The notes under the pieces are model-generated. The model saw nothing but the letters and a program-made list of their open reading frames with translations. It was not told the DNA's origin and searched no databases. Positions 34,953-45,157 of a stretch of DNA of 64,000 bases are shown here, one piece after another. The position numbers and the translations under genes were made by a program. Source of the stretch: Burkholderiales bacterium PBB2 (GTDB lineage: Bacteria > Pseudomonadota > Gammaproteobacteria > Burkholderiales > Burkholderiaceae_C); contig NKIM01000008.1 in NCBI GenBank assembly GCA_002255955.1, positions 62,001 to 126,000 on the forward strand, given 5' to 3'. Every line of letters starts with the position of its first letter. The stretch's first letter is position 1.

Positions 34953-35698
34953 GCGGCCAGCCCTTGTTCGAACTCGCTGTCGATCTCGGCCTCGCCGCCC
35001 ACCAGGCGGCCGGCGCGCAGCTGCAGGGCCAGGCCGCCGAAGAAGGCCAGGTCCTCGGGGTCGTGGGTGATCATCAGCATGGGGATCTGCAGGCGCTGCA
35101 GCAGGGCGGCCAGCTCCTCGCGCAGGCGGCCGCGCAGGGCCGGGTCCAGGGCCGAGAAGGGTTCGTCCAGCAGCAGGGCGCGCGGCGCGCCCACCAGGGC
35201 GCGGGCGAGAGCCGTGCGCTGGCGTTGCCCGCCGGAGAGTTGCTCGGGCCGCTGGCCGGCCACGGCGTCCAGCTCGAAGGCCTGCAGCCAATGCTCGACG
35301 CGCGGGTCGCGCCAGCGCCGGCTGGGGTTGAGCCAGCCGCGGCGCAGGCCAAAGGCCACGTTCTGCCGCACATCGAGGTGCGGGAACAGGGCGTAGTCCT
35401 GGAACAGATAGCCAAAGCCGCGCTGCGCCGCCGGCACATCGATGCCGCGCACGCTGTCGAGCAAGACCTGACCCTGGCAGCTGATGCGGCCCTGATCGGG
35501 GCGGTTCAGGCCGGCAATGGCTTGCAGCGTGAGGCTCTTGCCGGCGCCCGAGGGGCCGTAGAGCACCGTGTGCATGGCCTCGCTGCGAAAGCGCAGGTTC
35601 AGGCTGAAGCGGCTGCCCGAGCGCTCGCGGCTGCGCAGGGTTTGCTGGATCTGCACATCGAAGCAGGCGCTGGGTGTGTTGCTGACTGTCGTGCTCAT
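34949..35698 (-). CDS. modC: Molybdate ABC transporter ATP-binding protein, short form
   Basis: The protein has 249 residues: Walker A YGPSGAGKSL, signature QLSGGQRQRTALARAL and Walker B ALLLDEPFSALDP, with the FQDYALFP Q-loop. The C-terminal molybdate-binding MOP/TOBE domain of full-length ModC (about 350 residues) is absent. Its start overlaps the modB stop as ATGA. It powers molybdate uptake together with ModB at the inner membrane. Confidence 0.9.
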   Translation of the reverse strand: MSTTVSNTPSACFDVQIQQTLRSRERSGSRFSLNLRFRSEAMHTVLYGPSGAGKSLTLQAIAGLNRPDQGRISCQGQVLLDSVRGIDVPAAQRGFGYLFQDYALFPHLDVRQNVAFGLRRGWLNPSRRWRDPRVEHWLQAFELDAVAGQRPEQLSGGQRQRTALARALVGAPRALLLDEPFSALDPALRGRLREELAALLQRLQIPMLMITHDPEDLAFFGGLALQLRAGRLVGGEAEIDSEFEQGLAA

Positions 35699-36366
35699 GC
35701 CGCGCTCCGCGAGGGTTGCAGCCGGCCGGCGGCCAGAAGCACGGCCACACAGGTCAGCGAGGTCAGGCCGACCAGCAAGCTGGCGCTGCCGTCCTGGCCC
35801 GCCTGCACCGCCTCGAAGATGGCGATGGACAGGGTTTGCGTCTGCCCCGGAATGCTGCCCGCCACCATCAGCGTGGCGCCAAACTCGCCGAGCGCGCGCG
35901 CAAACGCCAGCAGCAGCCCGGCCAGCACCCCGCGCCAAGCCAGCGGCAGGCTGACGCGGAAGAACAGCGCCCAGGGCCCCAGGCCCAGCACGCGCCCGGC
36001 CTGCTCCAGCTGACGGTCCACGCCCTCGAAGCCGGCCCGGGCCGATTTCATCACCAGCGGAAACGACACCAGGGCCGCGGCGATCACCGCACCCTGCCAA
36101 GTGAAGATCAGCTGGATGCCGAGATGGGTGTCCAGCCACTGGCCGATCGGCCCGCGCCGACCCAGCAGCACCAGCAGGTAATAGCCCAGCACCGTGGGCG
36201 GCAGCACCATGGGCAGGGTCAGAATCGCATCGAGCAGCTCGCGCCCCGGAAAGCGGCGCCAGCGCGCCAGGCCATAGCCGGCCGCCGTGCCCAGCACCAG
36301 ATTCACGGCCGTGGCCCAGCCGGCCACTTTGAGTGACAGGGCCAGGGCGATCCAGGCGGCATCCAT
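35695..36366 (-). CDS. modB: Molybdate ABC transporter permease
   Basis: The protein has 223 residues from the ATG at 36366 (MDAAWIALALSLKVAGW, the usual ModB start). The permease signature ARALGEFGATLMVAGSIPGQTQTL near residue 165 is diagnostic. Five to six membrane helices are seen. The periplasmic binding protein gene modA, normally directly upstream, is absent; the next gene upstream is a divergent patatin. Confidence 0.93.
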   Translation of the reverse strand: MDAAWIALALSLKVAGWATAVNLVLGTAAGYGLARWRRFPGRELLDAILTLPMVLPPTVLGYYLLVLLGRRGPIGQWLDTHLGIQLIFTWQGAVIAAALVSFPLVMKSARAGFEGVDRQLEQAGRVLGLGPWALFFRVSLPLAWRGVLAGLLLAFARALGEFGATLMVAGSIPGQTQTLSIAIFEAVQAGQDGSASLLVGLTSLTCVAVLLAAGRLQPSRSAA

Positions 36367-36617
36367 GGGCAGGGGCGGGGAGGGCGAATCCGGGAGAAAG
36401 TGGCGGCGGGGTGCGGCGCAATATAGCGCAGGCCTGGATGTCTGTTTTGAGCCCACCAGCGGGCGATCTGTCATGGCGCGGCACGCGGCAGCACAGCGAA
36501 GCAGGCCCAGCCAGGGCTAACCGTGATTTCCCTCAGTGATTTCCTTGGAGACTGTTGTGCCTGTTTGCAGGCCTTACAGTCGCGGCCCGAGGAGTCGATG
36601 CATGAGCCCCACCCATC

Positions 36618-39197
36618 ATGACTGAGCTGTCTTCTTCGCCAGATCACCCACCGCGCCACAAGCTGGGCCTGGCCCTGGCCGGCGGGGGCTTCCGTGCCTC
36701 GCTGTTTCATGTCGGCGTGTTGCGCCGCCTGGCGGAGCTGGACCTTTTGCGTTATGTCGAGGTGCTGTCCACCGTGTCCGGCGGCTCGGTGGTGGGGGCG
36801 CTGTACCTCATGCATCTGAAGGCGGAGCTGGAGCAGCCGATGCTGGCGCAACTGCCGCCGCGTTTGGGCGGGCTCAGCCGCTATGCCTATCTGCAACTGG
36901 TGCGGCGCGTGGAGCAGGACATGCGCCGTGCCGCGCAGCTCAATCTGCGCACCCGCTTGCTGATGAACCCCTGGACCTTGTTCAAGGTGTGCCTGGGGCC
37001 CGACTCTCTTGCCACGGCGATGGCCAAGCTGTACGACGAGCATTTGCTGAACGATGTCGCACAGCGGCTGCGCAGCACAACGGGGCAGCCCGAGTCGGAT
37101 CGCCTCCCCCTGCTGGCTTTGCGCCTGCGGGCGGAGGCATCGTCCCGCGCCGGCGGATCGGAAAACTACAACCACCAGGCCTTGTGGGAAGGGGCTGCCG
37201 ACGCCAAGCCGGGCTCGGCCCTGACCCGCTGGATCATCAACGCCACCTCGCTCAACTCTGGCGCGCGCTTCTGGTTCTCGCATGCGGAACTGGGTGAGTG
37301 GTACTTCGGGCATTTGCGCTACGGCGAGATCGAGACCGAGCTTTTGCCGCGCAAGGTGCTGCTGTATCCGGAAGACACTGCCTTGAAGCCGCGCGTGACA
37401 TTGAGCGCGAAGGACAAGGCATGGGCCGAGTCGGTGCTGTCGGTTTGGAGCCGAAGTGATGCTTCTGGTTTGCGCAAGCGCTGCCGGGCTCTGCAAACGC
37501 TGATGGACCAGTTGGCGCCGGGTGTGACGTTGGAGACGCTGGTGCAGTGGCTCAGCGATGCCGAATCGGGCCGATTGCGTGCGCTCAAAACGCCAGCCTG
37601 GTTTCTGCTGCGAGGCCGCCGGCTCCGCCCCAAGGTCACCGATGGGCTCAGCCTGAGACAGCATGTCGCCAGCTTGCGCGAAGCGTTTTTCAGCCTGCTG
37701 CCGGACGGCCAACGAGATTCGCAGTTCAACTGGGACCAACTGCGCGCGCTCCATCCCATGCGTCTTGCGCGGGCGCAGCAGCAGGCCTGTCGACTGATCC
37801 TGGAAATCTACAACCTGCGAGCTGCCTGGATGGTGTCCCCGCAGGCCAGCCAGGAATGGCAGCGGCTGCCGCTGGCCCAGGCCGTCACGGCCTCGGCCGC
37901 CTTTCCGCCGGTGTTCCCGCCCTATTTGCTGTCGGACTTCTACGACGACCGCCGCGTGCGCACCCTGGGCCTGACCGATGGTGGCGTTTTCGACAATATG
38001 GGCACGACGGCGCTGCTGGATGAGCAATGCAATCTCATCATCGCCAGCGACCCCGGCGGCATTTTCGAGACCGAGCAGCAAGAGGCCTCCGTCGGCCGCC
38101 TGGGCCTGAGCGCGCGGCTGACGGCCATCTTGTCCGAGCTGCCGCTCAATCTGTTCCGCCATGAGTTGCGCGAGCGCGTGCGTCTGACGGAGCGGCTTGC
38201 GGGGGAGTCTTTGGGCTCCACCGCGAAGGAGTTTCTGAGCCTGCGTGCGCTCAAGGTCTTGATCAACTTCCGCATCGATTCCGGTGTGCCTCTGTTGCGC
38301 GGGCGGCAGATGCTGGAGGAGCGGGCGCCGGGAGAGCGCCCTGCAGAGCCGGCCCTGCCCTTGGCCCAGGCCGACGAGCGCGAGCGCCGCCTGCTGGCGC
38401 GCCTGCGCACCGATCTCGATGCCTTCAGCGATCTCGAAGCCGAGGCGTTGATTCGCCAAGGCTATCTGCAGGCCGAGGAGAACCTGGCGCCGCTGCGTCA
38501 GCCGGGCTCGCCGCTGGAGCATCATCCGAGCTGGCAGCACAAGGCCGCGGCGCCGTACGAGCCGCCGTTTCGTGACGAGGCGGCCATGCGCCGTCGCGAA
38601 CGCTTGCTGCGCGCCGGGCAGCATCGCTTTTTGCGCCTGCTGGCGGCGTGGGGCACAGCTTGGCGGCAGGCGGCTCTGAGTTTGGCCCTGCTGGCGCTGC
38701 TGCTCAGTCTCAGCCGAGAGGGTGTGTGGGGGTGGGTGGCGGACGCTTTGCTGCCGTGGGCCCAAGAGGCTTGGCAGCAGGCTCAGCCCAGCGCGCTGCG
38801 TTGGTGCGCCGGTTGGTTGTGGGCCTGGGTCCCCTGGGCCGCGGCGGCCTTGGTCTGCGCCCTGCCCGTGCTGGTACGCTGGCGCAGCGCGGATCGTGCG
38901 CGTCGGCGTGAGTTCGGCTTGCCGCCACCGAAACCTTGGTTGTTGCAAGCTCTGTGGCGCCGCCACATGCCCACCCGCCTGCGTGTCATGGCCTACTACC
39001 GCAACACCGGGGTCTACCTGGGCATGCTGCTCCTGCTGCCCATGAACTGGGTGCCATGGGCTCTCGGCGTGACCGTGACTTTGATCGTGGTGGTTCCGCT
39101 CCTGGCATGCCTGGCCGATGCCTGCTTCAGCAAGCCCTTGCTGCGCCTTGCTCGCCGAGGCACCGGCGTGCAAGGCATCCCCGACAGTCACCTCTGA
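36618..39197 (+). CDS. Large patatin-like phospholipase with C-terminal membrane region
   Basis: The protein has 859 residues. The patatin core is split: ALAGGGFRASLFHVGVLRRL with nucleophile loop TVSGGSVVG in the first 65 residues, and the catalytic Asp in LTDGGVFDNMGTTALLDEQ near residue 455, leaving an insertion of nearly 400 residues between them. The C-terminal 200 residues hold three to four hydrophobic helices (AALSLALLALLLSL, LWAWVPWAAAALVCALPVLV and a last pair). It is probably an inner-membrane-bound lipase; the substrate is unknown. It is divergent from modB. Confidence 0.85.
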   Translation: MTELSSSPDHPPRHKLGLALAGGGFRASLFHVGVLRRLAELDLLRYVEVLSTVSGGSVVGALYLMHLKAELEQPMLAQLPPRLGGLSRYAYLQLVRRVEQDMRRAAQLNLRTRLLMNPWTLFKVCLGPDSLATAMAKLYDEHLLNDVAQRLRSTTGQPESDRLPLLALRLRAEASSRAGGSENYNHQALWEGAADAKPGSALTRWIINATSLNSGARFWFSHAELGEWYFGHLRYGEIETELLPRKVLLYPEDTALKPRVTLSAKDKAWAESVLSVWSRSDASGLRKRCRALQTLMDQLAPGVTLETLVQWLSDAESGRLRALKTPAWFLLRGRRLRPKVTDGLSLRQHVASLREAFFSLLPDGQRDSQFNWDQLRALHPMRLARAQQQACRLILEIYNLRAAWMVSPQASQEWQRLPLAQAVTASAAFPPVFPPYLLSDFYDDRRVRTLGLTDGGVFDNMGTTALLDEQCNLIIASDPGGIFETEQQEASVGRLGLSARLTAILSELPLNLFRHELRERVRLTERLAGESLGSTAKEFLSLRALKVLINFRIDSGVPLLRGRQMLEERAPGERPAEPALPLAQADERERRLLARLRTDLDAFSDLEAEALIRQGYLQAEENLAPLRQPGSPLEHHPSWQHKAAAPYEPPFRDEAAMRRRERLLRAGQHRFLRLLAAWGTAWRQAALSLALLALLLSLSREGVWGWVADALLPWAQEAWQQAQPSALRWCAGWLWAWVPWAAAALVCALPVLVRWRSADRARRREFGLPPPKPWLLQALWRRHMPTRLRVMAYYRNTGVYLGMLLLLPMNWVPWALGVTVTLIVVVPLLACLADACFSKPLLRLARRGTGVQGIPDSHL

Positions 39198-39202
39198 AAC
39201 CG

Positions 39203-39691
39203 ATGCAGACCCCAACACTCGAAGTCACCCTGCAGCCCGTCACCCGCGCCAACTACGAGGCCATCTGTGACCTGCCCCTGAGCGAGGCGCAAAAACCCAT
39301 GCTGGCCAGCAACACCTGGTCCTTGCTGGAGGCGGCTTACAACCCGGGCTACCAGGTGCGGGCCATCCATGCCGGCGCCGAGCTGGTGGGCTTCATGATG
39401 TGGGTGCCAGTGACGGCGCAGCGCGTGTCCATCTGGCGCTTCATGATCGCCCTGCCGCATCAGGGCCGGGGTCTGGGCAGCCTGGCCTTGCAGGCGGCCA
39501 TCCGCGAGATCGCGGCTGACCCGGTGGTGCGCGAGGTGGAGATCTGCTACCACCCCGAGAACGAGGGCTCGCGCCGGCTCTACGCCCGCCATGGCTTTGT
39601 CGAGCAGGGCCTGGACGAGGAGGGCGAGGACATGCTGGCGGTGTTGCCCTTGCCCTTGCCTTTGCCCATGCCCTCGCCACTGGCGCGCTGA
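39203..39691 (+). CDS. GNAT-family N-acetyltransferase (spermine/spermidine-type)
   Basis: The protein has 162 residues. The fold start LEVTLQPVTRANYEAICDLPLSE and FMIALPHQGRGLGSLALQAAI match the polyamine-type GNATs such as BltD; the acceptor is not proven. The C-terminus ends in an unusual Pro-Leu run (LPLPLPLPMPSPLAR) from a six-base repeat. It starts 5 bp after the patatin stop, so the two are likely co-transcribed. Confidence 0.8.
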   Translation: MQTPTLEVTLQPVTRANYEAICDLPLSEAQKPMLASNTWSLLEAAYNPGYQVRAIHAGAELVGFMMWVPVTAQRVSIWRFMIALPHQGRGLGSLALQAAIREIAADPVVREVEICYHPENEGSRRLYARHGFVEQGLDEEGEDMLAVLPLPLPLPMPSPLAR

Positions 39692-39817
39692 GCGCCCGGC
39701 AGGCGCTTCATTTTCACAGCACCGTCACAGGCGCGGCAGAGACTGGCGGCCCCGTGCTGCTGGGCACGCTTGGCGGCTGATGCATGAAGCACGGCTGCCG
39801 CATCGAGCGCCACTGCC

Positions 39818-40387
39818 ATGAAGTACCCCCGCAAGACCGATTCGGGCCGCGAGGCCCTGCGCCAGCGCGACCCCGCGCTGAACGCCCGCGACCGCCAGAT
39901 CCTGGTGCTGGCCAATGGCGAGCGCGCGTTTCAGGAGCTGGCCGGCATGGTCGGCCTGGGCGGCGCGGCCGCCATGGAGCGCCTGGCCGAGCTGGGTTTT
40001 TTGAGCCTGGAGCCGCCCGTGGCGCCGGCCTCGACCGCCAGTTCGGCGGCACCCGCGGTCACAGCAGCAAGACCTGACCCCCCGCCTGAAGCGGCCGCCC
40101 TGGAGCGCCGCTCCTCTGCCGCCGCCAAGATGTACCTGATCGACATGCTGGCCATGATCCGCGGCCCCGAGGCCGCCACCCTGGCCGCCCTGGTGCACGG
40201 CAGCCGCAGCGAAACGGAGCTGCTCGATCGCCTAGAGCCGGTGCTTGAGCGCATCGCCCAGCTGACCCGGCCCAGCTATGCCTTGCGCATCTGTCTGCAC
40301 CTGCAAACCCTGCTGCCGCAGAGCGCCCAGGCGCGCCTGGCAGCCCCCGCTCAGGGCCTGGAGCAGGAGCACCTCAGCCTGCCGTGA
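39818..40387 (+). CDS. Hypothetical protein
   Basis: The protein has 189 residues. Helical N-terminus with a winged-helix-like look (LNARDRQILVLANGERAFQELAGMVGLG), an Ala/Pro-rich linker at residues 68-95 and a helical C-terminal domain (KMYLIDMLAMIRGPEAATLAALV). No family recognised with confidence. Its 3' end overlaps the NTF2-like gene on the other strand by 14 bp. Confidence 0.65.
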   Translation: MKYPRKTDSGREALRQRDPALNARDRQILVLANGERAFQELAGMVGLGGAAAMERLAELGFLSLEPPVAPASTASSAAPAVTAARPDPPPEAAALERRSSAAAKMYLIDMLAMIRGPEAATLAALVHGSRSETELLDRLEPVLERIAQLTRPSYALRICLHLQTLLPQSAQARLAAPAQGLEQEHLSLP

Positions 40388-40778
40388 GCGGCGTCGCCGC
40401 CGCTGCCTCCGGTGGAAAGGCCGTGGCCTGTGAGCGCAGCGCCAGCCATTGACCTTGGTGCCGGGCGTAGAGGTCGCTGTGCCAGCAGCGCAGCTGCCGC
40501 TCCGGGAAGCTCAGCACGGCCTCATAGCGCAGCAGCACCAGCGTGTCGGAGAGCTGCAGCTGCGGCGCTTCGATCTGCCAGGCCCTGTAGTTCAGCCTGC
40601 CCTCGGCCACGGCCTGCAGATAGCCGGCCTTGTCCATGCACCGCCCGCCGGGGGTGATGAGCTGGTAGTCGGGCGCATGCAGTCGCTCGGCGGTGGCCAT
40701 GTCCTTGCGCACCAGGGCTTGGGTGCGCTCGGCCTCCAGGTGCAGGATCAGGGCGGATAGATCGTCTCGGGTGTCCAT
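40374..40778 (-). CDS. NTF2-like (DUF4440/SnoaL-type) protein
   Basis: A 134-residue protein from the ATG at 40778. ILHLEAERTQALVRKDMATAERLHAPDYQLITPGG is the typical start of DUF4440-type cone-fold proteins, followed by YRAWQIEAPQLQLSDTLVLLRYEAVL and LYARHQGQWLALRSQAT. Such proteins bind small ligands or act as weak isomerases; no partner is evident. Soluble, no signal. Confidence 0.8.
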   Translation of the reverse strand: MDTRDDLSALILHLEAERTQALVRKDMATAERLHAPDYQLITPGGRCMDKAGYLQAVAEGRLNYRAWQIEAPQLQLSDTLVLLRYEAVLSFPERQLRCWHSDLYARHQGQWLALRSQATAFPPEAAAATPLTAG

Positions 40779-40945
40779 GCGGCTGATTCTCCTCGCGCCT
40801 GCGCTTTCCGGGCCGAAGTGCACATGCGGCGACAGGTCCGCACTTGCAGCGGCAGCGTTTGCGGCGATGATGGGGCCTCCCTGGTTTCGCCCTTTGCGCT
40901 CGATCCGCCCCAAGCCACCTGTCTGTCTGCCAGCCTTCCTGTCTC

Positions 40946-41884
40946 ATGGACCCCGCCGAACTCCCCCGCGACGATGCCGAACAGGCCTTGATCGCCCAGC
41001 GCCTGCTGGCGCTGCATGAAGCCAGCCCCAAGCTGCTGGCCCTGTTCGACAACCACGATGTGCTGCGCTTTGCCAACGAGGCCTTCTGCCAGGCCTTTGA
41101 TGTGCAGCCCGACGGCCACACCACCTGGCTGGACATGATGCGCCGCAACCTGGCCAGCGGCCGCGGCAGCAAGGTCAACGCGCCCGAGCCCGAGACCTGG
41201 CTGGCCGGTGCCGCCTCGCGCCGTGGCAAGCAGCCCTTCCGCGCCTTCGAGGCCGATCTGATCGATGGACGCTGGATCTGGATGACCGAGACCATGGACG
41301 CGCAAGGTTGGATGCTTTGCAGCGCCAGTGACATCACCGCGCTCAAGATCGAAGGCCGCGCTCTGCGCCAGGAACGCGACCGCGCCCTGCGCGCCGCGCA
41401 GACCGATCCCATGACCGGCATCAGCAACCGCGCCCATGTGCTGCAGCAGATGCAGGAGCAGCTCAGCCGTGTGCAGATCGGCGCCGGCCAGCTGGCCGTG
41501 GCCTTGCTGGACCTCGATCACTTCAAGCGCATCAACGACACCCTGGGCCACGGCGCCGGTGACGCCGTCATCTGCGATTTCGCCCGCCAGCTGCAAGCCA
41601 GCAGCCGCCGCGTCGATGGCTTCGGCCGCATGGGCGGCGAGGAGTTCGTGCTGCTGCTGGTCGATGTCAGCGCCGAGCAGGCCCAGGCCGTGGTCGAGCG
41701 CCTGCTCGCCCGCACCCGCCAGGCCAGCCCCCTGGTCGAACAGCCGAGCCTGCACTACACCGCCTCCGCTGGCCTCACCCTGGCCCGCCCCGGCGACACC
41801 CTCGCCGAACTCTGCCACCGCGCCGACGAGGCGCTTTACCAGGCCAAGGCGGCGGGGCGGGATCGGTGGCAGTGGGCGGATTGA
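40946..41884 (+). CDS. PAS-domain diguanylate cyclase
   Basis: The protein has 312 residues: PAS domain at residues 20-130 (LLALFDNHDVLRFANEAFCQAF), a short coiled linker, then a GGDEF domain (TDPMTGISNRAHVLQQM, active site GRMGGEEFVLLL near residue 230, ADEALYQAKAAGRDRW). GGEEF is a catalytically competent variant, so it should make cyclic di-GMP. No RxxD inhibitory site is seen five residues before. It is convergent with hsdR, 9 bp apart. Confidence 0.92.
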   Translation: MDPAELPRDDAEQALIAQRLLALHEASPKLLALFDNHDVLRFANEAFCQAFDVQPDGHTTWLDMMRRNLASGRGSKVNAPEPETWLAGAASRRGKQPFRAFEADLIDGRWIWMTETMDAQGWMLCSASDITALKIEGRALRQERDRALRAAQTDPMTGISNRAHVLQQMQEQLSRVQIGAGQLAVALLDLDHFKRINDTLGHGAGDAVICDFARQLQASSRRVDGFGRMGGEEFVLLLVDVSAEQAQAVVERLLARTRQASPLVEQPSLHYTASAGLTLARPGDTLAELCHRADEALYQAKAAGRDRWQWAD

Positions 41885-41893
41885 TCTGCTGCG

Positions 41894-44800
41894 CTAGCTC
41901 CAGCTCTCTCCCAAAGCCTGCGCCTGCTGCAACACCAGTTCCACCGCTGCATCCTGCATATCCGGCGGGTATTTGTACTTGCGCAGGATGCGCTTGACCA
42001 TCAGGCGCAGGCTGGCGCGCACGCTTTCGCGTTCGGACCAATCCACGCTCAGGTTCTTGCGCAGGTTCTCGGTCAGCTCGTGGGCGATCTTCTTCAGGGT
42101 CTCGTCGCTCAACTCCCGGACGGCCGATTCGTTGTTGGCCAGGGCGTCGTAGAAGCGCACCTCGTCATCGCTCAGCCCCAGCGCCTCGCCGCGTGAGGCC
42201 GCGTCGCGGAACTTCTTGGCCATCTCGACCAGCTCTTCCATCACCTGCGCCGTCTCGATCGAGCGGTTCTGGTAGCGCGTGATGACGTTGACCAGCAGCT
42301 CGGAGAACTTCTTCTGCTGCACCACATTGCTGGCGAACTTGGACTTGATCTCGCCCTCCAGCAGCCGCTCAAGCAGCTCCACCGCCAGATTGCGCTCCGG
42401 CAGGTTCTTCACCTGAGCCAGGAACTCGTCATCGAGCAGGCCGATATTGGGCTTGTCCAGGCCGACCGCATCGAAGATGTCCACCACGGCGTCCGACACC
42501 ACGGCCTGGCTGATGATCTGGCGGATCGCCTGCTCGCGCTGCTCGTCGGTTTTCTTTTGCTGCGAGATCTCGCGCTTGGTCAGGATCACCTTCACTGCTT
42601 GCAGAAAGGCCACTTCCTCGCGCACGGCCTTGGCTTCGTCCAGCGTGCAGCACAGCGTGAAGGCCTTGCTCATCGCCAGGGCTGCGTCAGCGAAGCGCTT
42701 CTTGCCGTCGCGGTTGCCTTCTGTTTTGAGGCCCAGCACATGGTTGGCAGCCCCCGCAAGCGTTTTGTGCCCTCCCGTAAGGAATCCACTCCAGTCATAG
42801 CCGTGCAGCATGGCCCGCAGCACATCCAGCTTCTCCGCCAGCACGGCATAGGCCTCATGCGCATCCACGGTCGGCCGGCCGCGCCCGTGGCTGGCCGTGT
42901 ACTCGCGCATGGCCGCCTTCAGCTCGTTGCCGATGCCGATGTAGTCCACCACCAGGCCGCCCTGCTTGTCCTTGAACACGCGGTTCACGCGGGCGATGGC
43001 CTGCATCAAGTTGTGGCCCTTCATCGGCTTGTCCACGTACATGGTGTGCACGCAAGGCGCATCAAAGCCGGTCAGCCACATATCGCGCACGATCACCAGC
43101 TTGAGCGGGTCGGCCGGGTCCTTGAAGCGCTTTTCCAGCCGCTTCTTGACCTGGCTGCTGTAGATGTGCGGGCGCAGCAGCGCCTTGTCGCTGGCCGAGC
43201 CGGTCATGATGATCTTGATGGCGCCCCGCTCAGAATCGGCGTCATGCCAATCCGGCCGCAGCTTGATGATCTCGTCGTAGAGGTGGACGCAAATGTCCCG
43301 GCTCATGGCCACCAGCATGGCCTTGCCGCGCTGGGCTGCATCCCTCGCCTCAAAGTGCGTCACCAGATCGGCCGCCACGCTGGCCACGCGCGGCCCGGCG
43401 CCTACCACCTTTTCCAGCGCCGCCCAGCGGCTCTTGAGCTTGGCTTGGGTGCTTTCCTCTTCGTCCTCGGCCAGTTCGTCCACTTCGTCGTCGATGCTGG
43501 GCAGCTCTTCGTCCTTCAGGCGCAGCTTGGCCAGGCGCGACTCGTAGTAGATGGCGACCGTGGCGCCATCTTCCTTGGCCTGCTGCATGTCGTAGACATG
43601 GATGTAGTCGCCGAACACCGCGCGCGTGTCGCGGTCTGCCGCCGACACCGGCGTGCCGGTGAAGGCGACGAAGGTGGCGTGGGGCAATGCGTCGCGCAGA
43701 TGCTGGGCATAGCCGACCTGGTACTTGGTCTTGTACGCGGGGGACTCAAAATCCCCCGCCGCGTGTGCTGGCGCCGCGCCGTCCGTGGTCAAGGCGCTTG
43801 CTGCTGGCCCGCCGCGAACCTTCACCTCCTTCAGCTTGGCCTCAAAGCCGTACTGCGTCCGGTGCGCTTCGTCGGCGATGACGACGATATTGCGCCGGTC
43901 CGAGAGCATGGGGAACAGGTCCTCATCCTCGCCCGGCATGAACTTCTGGATGGTCGCGAAGACGATGCCGCCCGACGGCCGGTTGCTCAGCAGCGCGCGC
44001 AGCTCCTGCCGCGTGGTGGCCTGCACCGGCTGCTCGCGCAACAAGTCCTGCGCGAGGCTGAACACGCCAAACAGCTGGCCGTCCAGGTCGTTGCGGTCGG
44101 TGATCACGACGATGGTCGGGTTCTCCATCGCCGGCTCTTGCATCACCCGCGCCGCAAAGCAGGTCATGGTGATGCTCTTGCCGCTGCCCTGGGTGTGCCA
44201 GACCACACCCCCCTTGCCACGCTGCGCCGCGTTGCTGTCTGGCCGGCTGGCTGCGACCACATGCTCAATCGCTGCGCGCACCGCGTGGAACTGGTGATAG
44301 CCCGCAACCTTTTTAATCAGCCGCCCATCGTCCTCGAACAGCACGAAGTAGCGCAGATAGTCCAGCAGCATGGCCGGGGCCAAGGCGCCGCGCACCAGGG
44401 TTTCCAACTCGTTGAACTGGCCCAGCGGGTCTAGGTCGCTGCCATTGATCGTGCGCCATTGCTGGAAGCGCTCTTCATCGCTGGACAGCGAGCCCATGCG
44501 CGCTTCGCTGCCGTCCGAGATCACCAGCAGCTCGTTGTACTGGAACACATCTGGGATCTGTGCCTTGTAGGTCTGGATCTGATCGAAGGCCTTCCAGATG
44601 TCGGCCTGCGTGTCGGCCGGGTTCTTCAGCTCGATCAGCACCAGGGGCAGGCCGTTGACAAACAAGATGATGTCCGGCCGGCGTGTGTGGTGCGGCCCCT
44701 TGATGGTGAACTGGTTGACCGCCCACCATTCGTTGGCCGCCACATCGCTCCAGTCGATCAAACGGACGAAATCGCCGCGCGTTTCGCCATCCTTCTGGTA

Positions 44801-45091
44801 CTGCACCGGCACGCCGCTGATCAGTAACTTGTGAAACGTACGGTTTGCCGAAAGCAGTGCAGGGATGCCCAGGTCCAGCAGCTGCGCGAGCGCATCCTCG
44901 CGGGCGCTGGCTGGGATGCCGGGGTTCAGTCTATGGACGGCCGCGCTGAGCCGGCCGCGCAGCAGCACCTGGCGGTAGTCGCTGCGCTCGGGCGCCGGGC
45001 TGTCGGGGGCGATGTCGGCACCATGGCGGTGGGTGTAGCCGGTCTCCACCAGCCATGACAAGGCTTCTTGTTCGAGTTGATCTTCGGTCAT
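41894..45091 (-). CDS. hsdR: Type I restriction enzyme R subunit (HsdR)
   Basis: The protein has 1,065 residues. An N-terminal nuclease domain ([19 protein letters not shown], near residue 135) is followed by a superfamily-2 translocase with Walker [12 protein letters not shown] near residue 300, DEAH box [12 protein letters not shown] near residue 405, and FTGTPV and related helicase motifs. It cuts and translocates DNA in complex with HsdM and HsdS. It is the last gene of the island and separated from hsdS by the DUF3883 and fic genes. The start codon is preceded by a short tandem tetranucleotide stretch. Confidence 0.95.
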   Translation of the reverse strand: MTEDQLEQEALSWLVETGYTHRHGADIAPDSPAPERSDYRQVLLRGRLSAAVHRLNPGIPASAREDALAQLLDLGIPALLSANRTFHKLLISGVPVQYQKDGETRGDFVRLIDWSDVAANEWWAVNQFTIKGPHHTRRPDIILFVNGLPLVLIELKNPADTQADIWKAFDQIQTYKAQIPDVFQYNELLVISDGSEARMGSLSSDEERFQQWRTINGSDLDPLGQFNELETLVRGALAPAMLLDYLRYFVLFEDDGRLIKKVAGYHQFHAVRAAIEHVVAASRPDSNAAQRGKGGVVWHTQGSGKSITMTCFAARVMQEPAMENPTIVVITDRNDLDGQLFGVFSLAQDLLREQPVQATTRQELRALLSNRPSGGIVFATIQKFMPGEDEDLFPMLSDRRNIVVIADEAHRTQYGFEAKLKEVKVRGGPAASALTTDGAAPAHAAGDFESPAYKTKYQVGYAQHLRDALPHATFVAFTGTPVSAADRDTRAVFGDYIHVYDMQQAKEDGATVAIYYESRLAKLRLKDEELPSIDDEVDELAEDEEESTQAKLKSRWAALEKVVGAGPRVASVAADLVTHFEARDAAQRGKAMLVAMSRDICVHLYDEIIKLRPDWHDADSERGAIKIIMTGSASDKALLRPHIYSSQVKKRLEKRFKDPADPLKLVIVRDMWLTGFDAPCVHTMYVDKPMKGHNLMQAIARVNRVFKDKQGGLVVDYIGIGNELKAAMREYTASHGRGRPTVDAHEAYAVLAEKLDVLRAMLHGYDWSGFLTGGHKTLAGAANHVLGLKTEGNRDGKKRFADAALAMSKAFTLCCTLDEAKAVREEVAFLQAVKVILTKREISQQKKTDEQREQAIRQIISQAVVSDAVVDIFDAVGLDKPNIGLLDDEFLAQVKNLPERNLAVELLERLLEGEIKSKFASNVVQQKKFSELLVNVITRYQNRSIETAQVMEELVEMAKKFRDAASRGEALGLSDDEVRFYDALANNESAVRELSDETLKKIAHELTENLRKNLSVDWSERESVRASLRLMVKRILRKYKYPPDMQDAAVELVLQQAQALGESWS

Positions 45092-45157
45092 CGCACCAGC
45101 CTCCCCAGGCTTTTGTTGGTTTGTTGGCTTTCTTACTTGCTTGTTTGCTTGCTGTTC

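Noticed and set aside
35074-35439. A second ABC-type frame inside modC
   Set aside because: It is another frame of the same modC gene.
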